NCBI RefSeq assembly: GCF_014651895.1
Contig: NZ_BMXT01000001.1
Coordinates: forward strand, 682,001-746,000
Reading direction: 5' to 3'
DNA: 64,000 nucleotides
Source: Rhodanobacter panaciterrae
GTDB taxonomy: Bacteria; Pseudomonadota; Gammaproteobacteria; Xanthomonadales; Rhodanobacteraceae
The translations under genes were made by a program, and so were the position numbers. The notes beneath the pieces are model-generated. The model did not search any database. It was not told the DNA's origin and saw nothing but the letters and a program-made list of their open reading frames with translations. Every line of letters begins with the position of its first letter. The first letter of the stretch is position 1. Shown here piece after piece: positions 27,011 to 34,200 of this stretch.

Positions 27011-28483
27011 TTACGGTTGGGGATGGTCGGCGTCGGTCCAGCTGTAGCGCACGGCATAGTCCAGCGTGGCCTTGCCGTTGGCCGGCACCTCGATGCGGAA
27101 CTCCAGCGTGTCCGGTGTTTGCTGGCTGGGTTTGCTGCTCGATGAAGTCAGCGTCCACTGCCGCCAGCGCGACGGATGTTCGCGTACGGTCACCGTGCGC
27201 GTGCTGTCGCCCGCATTGCTGAGGTTGATACGGAACGCTTCGTCCATGGTACGGCCGGCCTTGTCCGCGCTGAAGCTGGTACGTGTGCGCTCGGCACGCA
27301 GATCGAAGGCGGTACCCAGGGTAATCGTGGCGTCGCTGCCTTTCGGGGTGTCGTTGATGCGGCCTTCGCCGATGAACTGCGGTGTGCCGTTGCGGTCGGC
27401 AGTGAGCACGCGCAGATAGCCGGCCGGCAGGCTGTCGAACGCCTTCAACTTCAGGGTGCTGATGATCGCGCTGCCGCCGCCCTGGCTGAAATCCCGGCTC
27501 AGGATCGGCTGCTGCGGCTGGTAGCTGTTGCCGTTCTCGTACAGTGCAGTGCGCTCGCAATCCAGTGCGCGGCTCGCATACAGCGGCACCTGGCTGACGC
27601 TGCCGTCGGGCAGGTCGACGGCACCGGGCAAGGTGTAGCTGCGGTAGTCGCCGACACTGTCCTGTTGCGGCATGTCGGCACTCGCGGCCTTGGCGTTGAA
27701 GCCGCGCGCCATCGCCATCATCGGGCGTGGCGCCGATTCCTTGGCCATGTTCGGCTCGCCCGCAATCAGGGTCAGCTGCGCATCGCGCCAGTCGCGGCCG
27801 CTGCGGTTGGCGATGCTGGCGCGCGATTCGAATTGCATGCGGCAGGATGCGCCCGATTGCAGCGTCGCCACGTAGGCGGCGCGCCAGCCGAGGCCGGAGG
27901 TGGGGTAGCTGAGTACGGCCCTGGTCTGGCCTGCGCGTACGGCATCCACCCGCAGGTTCAGGCTGGCACCGGTCGGGAAGTCCGCGCCGCTGGTGCGCAC
28001 GGCCGCATAGTTGCTGACCAGGGTGGTATTGCCGTTGTTGTCGCGCACCAGCAGGCCGTCGCCCGCCCGCAGCAAGGTGCCGCTGGCCAGCGACAGGCCG
28101 CCGGCGCCGAGCACGTCCACGGTGTGACCGGTCAATCCGGTCAAGGCCGCACTCGCGCCCTGCGCCAGCAGCAGCCGTTGCGAGACCACCTTCGCATCGC
28201 CACCAGGAAACCCCAGGGCCAGCGCTTCGGGATCGAGGAAGCCAGGCAGGTCACCGATCACCACGTCGTGCGTGCCCGCGGCCAGAGTCAAGGCACGCTG
28301 CTCGCGCACCACCGCATAGCCGTCATCCACATTGCCGCCACCATTGCTGGCGTACAGCGCGGCACTATCGCTGCGGTACAGGGTGAGTTCGGTGCCGTCG
28401 GCGGCATGGGCCGGGGACGTTCCAGCCAGGGCGGCGACACAGGCGGCGGCAAGGGTGAGGGCGGTGCGATGTGCTGTCGTCAT
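27011..28483 (-). CDS. DUF4139 domain protein, exported
   Basis: A 490-residue protein with a signal peptide (LTLAAACVAALAGTSPAHA). The N-terminal beta-rich part starts TLYRSDSAALYASNGGGNVD. DUF4139 follows with NRSGRDWRDAQLTLIAGEPN, VPLYASRALDCERTALYENG and a C-terminal immunoglobulin-like region (FRIEVPANGKATLDYAVRYS). The function is unknown; such proteins are periplasmic or surface-located. It directly precedes the decayed thioesterase that marks the left edge of the island. Confidence 0.85.
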   Translation of the reverse strand: MTTAHRTALTLAAACVAALAGTSPAHAADGTELTLYRSDSAALYASNGGGNVDDGYAVVREQRALTLAAGTHDVVIGDLPGFLDPEALALGFPGGDAKVVSQRLLLAQGASAALTGLTGHTVDVLGAGGLSLASGTLLRAGDGLLVRDNNGNTTLVSNYAAVRTSGADFPTGASLNLRVDAVRAGQTRAVLSYPTSGLGWRAAYVATLQSGASCRMQFESRASIANRSGRDWRDAQLTLIAGEPNMAKESAPRPMMAMARGFNAKAASADMPQQDSVGDYRSYTLPGAVDLPDGSVSQVPLYASRALDCERTALYENGNSYQPQQPILSRDFSQGGGSAIISTLKLKAFDSLPAGYLRVLTADRNGTPQFIGEGRINDTPKGSDATITLGTAFDLRAERTRTSFSADKAGRTMDEAFRINLSNAGDSTRTVTVREHPSRWRQWTLTSSSSKPSQQTPDTLEFRIEVPANGKATLDYAVRYSWTDADHPQP

Positions 28484-28588
28484 CGGGCGAATTCCATCGT
28501 GAGACCGGATCACCATCATAGCGACGGCGTGTGCATGCCGTGCGTCGATTCTGTCATTCCGTACGAGGACTCCCGTGCCGGATGACGC

Positions 28589-28891
28589 TCAGCCGCCTAC
28601 GTGACCTGCGGCCGCCGCGCGGATCGTCGCGGGCAGCGGCACCGGTTTGCCGGTGGCCGGGTTCATCCACACCATCACCACGTGGCCATCGCTGTACAGG
28701 CGGCTCGCGTCATCGGCATCGACGATGCGATGGGTGATCGTCATCGAGCTGTTGCCCAGCCGGGCGCAGCGCAACTCGATATGCAAGGAAGCGGGCCATT
28801 CGATCGGGCGCCGTTAGTGCAGTTCGTTGGCGGCCAGCACCGGCATTGCGTGATCATCGAACCACGGTCCGGGTACATGGCTCAGCCATCG
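28589..28891 (-). pseudogene. Acyl-CoA thioesterase remnant (C-terminal two thirds, nonsense mutation)
   Basis: The reverse complement reads [24 protein letters not shown], stop, RRPIEWPASLHIELRCARLG, then NSSMTITHRIVDAD and VVMVWMNPATGKPVPLP. It aligns without gaps to the intact thioesterase at 41548-42033, with about two thirds of 94 positions identical by hand count. The in-frame TAA replaces the codon for a tyrosine (NYRHPI in the intact copy). Sequence upstream of WLSHV is unrelated, so the N-terminal third, including the hot-dog catalytic Asp region, is lost. The gene is non-functional. Confidence 0.9.
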
Positions 28892-29065
28892 GTTGGATTG
28901 CGCAGAAGGGAAGTGGCGGGTGATGGGAGCAGTGAATCGCGGAGCCATCTCATCCCGCGAAGTAGCTTCTCCGGATGCTGGGGCTGAAGTCGAAGCCGGA
29001 TGCGTTCGCGCGCCAAACCCTTGATCTGTCTCAAGTGATTCGGCATGACTTTTCTCATCTTTCAT

Positions 29066-29085
29066 TTTCACCCATTTAGGTGAAA
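29066..29085. promoter_or_regulatory. Perfect palindrome overlapping the ribosome-binding region of the fusion regulator
   Basis: TTTCACC-CATTTA-GGTGAAA: 7-bp arms with a 6-base spacer, ending three bases before the ATG at 29088. The right arm contains the probable Shine-Dalgarno AGGTG. A dimeric repressor site or an RNA hairpin hiding the ribosome site would both fit autoregulation. The local sequence is much richer in A+T than its surroundings. Confidence 0.6.
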
Positions 29086-29087
29086 CC

Positions 29088-30458
29088 ATGCGAACCATGA
29101 CCATTCAGATCACCCACCGTCAATCGAACGTCCTCGCTTTCATCCGTGCTCGGATCGAGCGGGATGGGCAGGCACCTACGCTTGAAGAAATCGGCGAGGC
29201 CATGGGGATTGGCCACGTCAGTGCGGTCCTCAAACACGTCCGAGCACTGGAAGCGAAAGGGCGGCTGACGATCGAGGCCGGTCAGGCTCGCGGTATCCGG
29301 TTAGTGGACGAAGCGCGTGAGTTGCTGGTTTCCGGTGTTGACCTCAGTGAGCAGCGCAAGATGGCGAAATTGCCGCATGAGCCCGGCCCATTCTCGAGCG
29401 CGGAGGCCGCAGAAGCGTCACATGACAGGAACACGAGACCTGATGGCCGCGCCACATCCAACTCACTGGGTGCTCTGGGTGTCAGTGAATGGGAAGAGCA
29501 AGCCTACGGCGCCATTTTGGTCCATCACAAAGCGACTGCGGAGAAAGTGGCGGCGTTGCTTTCCTCGACCCTGGAAGAAACAACGCTCTTGCTGGAAAGC
29601 CTCGAGAACAAGGGGCTCGCCATCCATACACCGGAACAGCCGCGACGATACATAGCCACGCCTCCGGAATTTGCCGCTGAATTTTTGACCAAGCAGCGTC
29701 ACGCTGATCTTGATCGGGCGCGTTTGAACATGCGCAATATGCAAAGGCTCCGTCCAAATGAGCAGGAGCCGCTGGAGCAATCGGTGGAAGTCATTTCCGA
29801 CCCGACGATGCTCAATCAATTTATCCGCCATTTGGCTCGATGCGCCAAGGAGGAGGTCCTCGTCTTTCAGCGCGCACCCGTTTCATTCAACAGCACCAAC
29901 GACGGAAAACGGGATGACTTGAAAGTACGGGTGGTTACGGATGCCACTCTGCTCGACCAATATGGTCCGGATTTTATCTGGCAAGGTGCGGAAGCTGGCG
30001 AGGAGATACGGTTTTTCCGTTCACTGCCGGCGAAACTCATCATTGTGGATCGGGAGATCGCCGTTATCCATGTGAGCACCAATAGTGCCCTTGAGGAGAC
30101 TCGTTTGATTGTTCGGCGGCCCTCCGGGTTGCTCGACGCGCTGCTCGTGCTGTTTGAGCTGGTCTGGGACCGCGCATCCCCGATGGCGCCAGACGGAACG
30201 CCAGGGGTTGATGAGGAGATTCCTGAACCGCCCAAGTCCGTTGACCAAGTGATCACCTGGCTGTCCATGGGGCTTAACGACAAGGCGATCGCTCACGAAG
30301 CTGGAGTTTCGGCATCCACGATTACCCGGCGCATCGGTGATTTGATGGAGTCCTTTGGCACGCGGTCCCGCTTCCAGTTGGGCTGGCGCGCGGCGCTGGA
30401 CGCGTTTTCGGACCGGCTGGATGCGAGTGGAAAAGATACAAGTGAAAAAGGCCGCTGA
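29088..30458 (+). CDS. Multi-domain transcriptional regulator: LexA-type wHTH + TrmB-like wHTH/sensor + LuxR-type HTH
   Basis: A 456-residue protein with three DNA-binding modules. Residues ~6-72 match the LexA N-terminal winged helix (ITHRQSNVLAFIRARIERDG, PTLEEIGEAMGIGHVSAVLK, GQARGIRLV), but no LexA S24 protease domain follows. Residues ~128-200 resemble a TrmB-type winged helix (LGVSEWEEQAYGAILVHHKA). Residues ~225-345 look like the TrmB effector/PLD-like region (QSVEVISDPTMLNQFIRHLA). Residues ~385-435 form a LuxR-type HTH (LSMGLNDKAIAHEAGVSAST). TrmB plus LuxR regulators are known; the LexA head is unusual. No acceptor-Asp receiver domain is seen. It is divergent from the DUF4139/thioesterase strand and precedes the autotransporter in the same direction, so it probably controls the island. 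Confidence 0.85.
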   Translation: MRTMTIQITHRQSNVLAFIRARIERDGQAPTLEEIGEAMGIGHVSAVLKHVRALEAKGRLTIEAGQARGIRLVDEARELLVSGVDLSEQRKMAKLPHEPGPFSSAEAAEASHDRNTRPDGRATSNSLGALGVSEWEEQAYGAILVHHKATAEKVAALLSSTLEETTLLLESLENKGLAIHTPEQPRRYIATPPEFAAEFLTKQRHADLDRARLNMRNMQRLRPNEQEPLEQSVEVISDPTMLNQFIRHLARCAKEEVLVFQRAPVSFNSTNDGKRDDLKVRVVTDATLLDQYGPDFIWQGAEAGEEIRFFRSLPAKLIIVDREIAVIHVSTNSALEETRLIVRRPSGLLDALLVLFELVWDRASPMAPDGTPGVDEEIPEPPKSVDQVITWLSMGLNDKAIAHEAGVSASTITRRIGDLMESFGTRSRFQLGWRAALDAFSDRLDASGKDTSEKGR

Positions 30459-31229
30459 CTGCAACAGGTTCTTTGAAGAATCTTTGGCTTGTTTCCATCG
30501 GCATCTGCTGTTGCTGGCTACGCCCGGCGCGAACGTGTAGTTGCAGCTGGGGATTGACGCTACTCGGAATCTGCGAAAGGCCAGAGTCCGAAGCAGGGCG
30601 TTGGGCGTTGCAAAGCCGGGCGGCGGAATCGCAGGCGCGTGCCTCTGGATAGAGCTTGGACAGGCTTGCTGACGAAATGGCATCAGCCGACCTGAAGAGG
30701 TCCGACTCTGCTCAACCCCTGCTCTCTCACTCTCACTCTCTCTCTAACGCTGACCGTGTTGGTAATGCAAAGAGCCGCGAGCCTGCAGTACACGCATCAC
30801 ACGCGTCCATGTGTTTGCGCGTCCGGCGCAGTGCGCACTTCACATACACGGCAGCAGTTCTGCATCTGCGAAAGCGCATGACGCATGACGCATTTTGCGC
30901 AATGACGTAAGAACGTCCGTTAACGCCATTGATTCAGTCTCCAGCCGAGGCCAAGCTCAGGGCGTTCCGTTTTTTCTTGCGGGCATACCACGGCTGGTTC
31001 GCCAACAGACGGTAAATCCGCGGGAAATAGCAAGCTGCTGCTCGTGGCATTCGGCCGTTGAGCACGCGACGGACGTCAATTTCGGGGGCTACTTCCAGTG
31101 GTTCACAGATCTCGGGTGCCGCCGATTTTGGCGTGACCCGCAAAGATCTGCGGACTGGGTGACGTTTTATTTTGCGACCGGGGGTCGCGTTTTCAGCCGG
31201 AGCGATCCGGCACTTGAGGGGACTTAAAG
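30459..31229. other. 771-base non-coding region upstream of the giant autotransporter
   Basis: No credible gene is visible on either strand. It contains a CT-rich microsatellite (30721-30747), a cluster of TGACGYA heptamers (30879-30909), and a GCGACC-GGG-GGTCGC hairpin at 31174-31188. The hairpin is followed by GTTTTC and lies 42 bases before the autotransporter ATG. A long leader of this kind suggests complex promoter control or an untranslated regulatory RNA. No clear sigma-70 promoter stands out. Confidence 0.6.
30879..30909 (+). repeat. Three TGACGYA heptamers
   Basis: TGACGCA at 30879-30885 and 30886-30892 are in perfect tandem, and TGACGTA is at 30903-30909. They lie about 320 bases before the autotransporter start. 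They could be binding sites for a regulator such as the upstream fusion protein; there is no direct support. Confidence 0.45.
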
Positions 31230-34200
31230 ATGAGTGGATCGAAGACCAAGACGGGCGCCAACAAGACCCGGCAGGGGCAGGCGCGGACCTATCGAGTTTC
31301 ACCTCTGGTGCGCGCCATGCGCATGACCTTTGCGGCCTCGCTGGCCCTCACGGGCACCGGCATGGCCTTTGCCGGTACGTGCACCGTGCCGTCACCCAGC
31401 AGTGTCGACTGCACCGGCGTTTTCAACGCCAGCATCGTCTACCCGAACGTCCCCGACCTCACCCTGGTGCTCGGCGCGGGCGGCGTGCCGACCAGCGTGG
31501 TCCCCGCAGCCGGCGCCATCGGCGTCGATGTCACCTCGCCCGGCAATATCGGCATCACCAGCTACGCTGGCATCAGCACCGATGGCGCCGCCGGAATCCA
31601 TACATCGGGTTCCGATTCGGCCATGGTTCTCAACGCCGGCAATATCTACAGCCGCAACGCGATGGCGATCGACGCCAGCTCGGCCGGCGACGTGTCCGTC
31701 GTCAACACCGGCGCGGCCACGGTTTACGGCGTTTACGACGTGACCGCCGTGCGCGCCGAAACCACCGGCGCCGGCACCGTCGCCAGCATCGACAACCAGG
31801 CGACCGGCAGCGCCACGGCGACCAGCAACTACGGCAACGCGATCGGCCTGTACGGCTATGCGACCGCTGGCGACATCAAGATCAACAACGATGGCGCCGT
31901 CTCGGCGACGTCCACCTACGGCTTGGCCGACGGCATCTTCGCCTCGGGCGTGAATGTCGATGTGACCAATGGAGCCACCGGCAGCATCACGGCGAGCGGC
32001 TTCAACTGGGCGGCGGGCATCGAGGCGCAGAGCTACGACCTGAGCACGGTGACCAACAGCGGCGACATCAGTGCGACCGCGACGGCCAACGTCAATGCCG
32101 ATCCCTACTACGGCACGGCCGGCGTCTACGGCCACGCCTTCGGCATCTATGCCACCGGCGGCGCCGCTGGCGTCAACGCGACCAACAGCGGCCATATCAC
32201 GGCCGATGGCGTGTATGCGACCGGCGTGCTGGCCCAGGGCGGTGGTCCGATCACGGTCAGCAACAGCGGCGACATCACGATCGGCAGCAGCGGTGCGCTC
32301 ACCACCTACTACGCGACCGGCATCCAGGCGTCGAACAACTACGAGAACAGTGCGATCGCGGTGAGCAACACCGGCAGCATCGCCGGCTATGGCGCGTTCG
32401 CTGCCACCGGCATCGCCGCCACCGCCACCGGCAACGGGTCGGCCGTCAGCGTCAGCAACGCCGGCGGGATCAGCGTGGCCTCGGCGGGGTCCAACTACAG
32501 CAAGGGCACCGGCATCTTTGCTTCCGGCGATGCAGGCGCTTATGTCCACAACGCCGCCAGCGGCACGATCGCCGCCAGTGGCAATGGCTTTGCTTATGGC
32601 GTGCAGGCGCTGACCTTCAACGGCGACGCCCACGTGGTCAACGACGGCAGCGTGACGGCTTCGGCCGACGGTGGCGCGAAGTACTCGGCCCACGCCGTCG
32701 GCGTGCTCGCCAGCTCGTTGAACGGCAATGCCACGGTGAGCAACACCGGCAGCATCTCCGCCCACGCCTACAGCCAGGGCGGCGCGACAACCCGTGGCAT
32801 CTACGCCGCCGGCGTGGGCGCGGACGTGGTCAACAGCGGCACGATCACCACCGACGGTGGCAGCAGCCTCGGCATCGGTGCGGTCGGCAGCACCGGCGAT
32901 GTCACGGTCCTCAACCAGGGATCGATCCATGCCTCCGGCAACAAGTATTCCAGCGGCACCGGCATTTCCGGCGCCTCCACCTACGGCGACGTGAGCCTGA
33001 CCAACAGCAGCGGCGGCGATATCGTCGCCTTGGGCGTCTTCGGCGCCAACGGCATGCAAGGCCGATCGTTTTACGGCGACGCGAACGTCGTCAATGCCGG
33101 CACCATCGAGGTGGGTTCAAGCGACCTGTCGAAGTTCTCTCAGCCGAATGCCATCGGCATCTATGCGGCTTCCCGCACCGGTAATGTCTCGGTGGTCAAC
33201 AGCGGCACGATCCTGGCGCAGACCAAGTCCAACCCGATCGGGATCGAGGCATTCACCACCGGCGACGGTACGACGACCGTCGACAACAGCGGCGTGATCC
33301 AGGCGATCGGTCAGAAAGTCAGCGTCTGGGGCATCTACACCGGCGGCAAGGGCGGTGGCGACATCAGCGTGCACAACAGTGGCGCGATCGAGGCCTCGAC
33401 CGGAGCGTTCCATGCGACCGGCATCTGGGGCTACGCGGGCACGTACGACTACTACGGAAACAGCTCGGTGACGGGCGATATCAGCGTCGTCAACGACGGC
33501 ACGATCACCGCCTTCAGCGGCAATCCCGTCGGCAAGCCGTCGTTCTACGGCCTGAAAGGCAGCCGGGCGAGCGGCATCTGGGTGTACGGCGACCATACCG
33601 ACGTGGCCAATACGGGCAGTATCAAGGCGGACGGTTTCGCTTGGGCGTCGGGCATCGAGGCGAACGGCACCGACCAGGTCACCGTGACCAACAGCGGCGA
33701 CATCAGCGTCATCGCGACGGCCGACGATGCCACCCGCCGGATCTACGGCCAGGCCTTCGGCATCAAGGCCACCGGCGGTGCCGGTGGCGTCAGCGTGACC
33801 AACAGCGGCGCGATCACCGCCACGGCGCCATTCAACGCGATCGGCATCTATGCTGCCGCAGTCGACGGCGACATCAGCGTCAGCAGCGCCGGCGCGGTCT
33901 CGGCGACGTCAACCTACGGGGTGGCCAACGGCATCCTCGCCTCGGGTGTAAACGTAGGTGTGACCGGCACGGGCAACATCACGACGAACGCGCTGGGCGA
34001 TGCGTTCGGCATCAACGGTGCGGCGACGACAGGTGACATCAGCGTCAGCGGCGGCGCAGTCTCGGCGACGTCCACCAATGGCATGGCGAATGGCATCTTC
34101 GCCACGGGCGCGAACGTCAGTGTGACTGGCACAGGCAACATCACGGCGACCGCTCTGGGCGATGTGTTCGGTATCCACGGCGTCGCGACTGCCGGAAACA

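Noticed and set aside
30721..30747. CT-rich tract as a phase-variation switch
   Set aside because: It is interrupted by CA steps and lies ~480 bases from the start codon; kept only as part of the non-coding region description.
30934..31302. Possible minus-strand gene ending in a basic ANQPWYARKKKRNALSLA tail
   Set aside because: No ribosome site, no recognisable family, and it overlaps the autotransporter start; left as non-coding.
31172..33184. A second long plus-strand frame (670 codons) overlapping the autotransporter
   Set aside because: It is the +1 shift of the repetitive passenger, dominated by Arg/His/Gln; not a separate protein.
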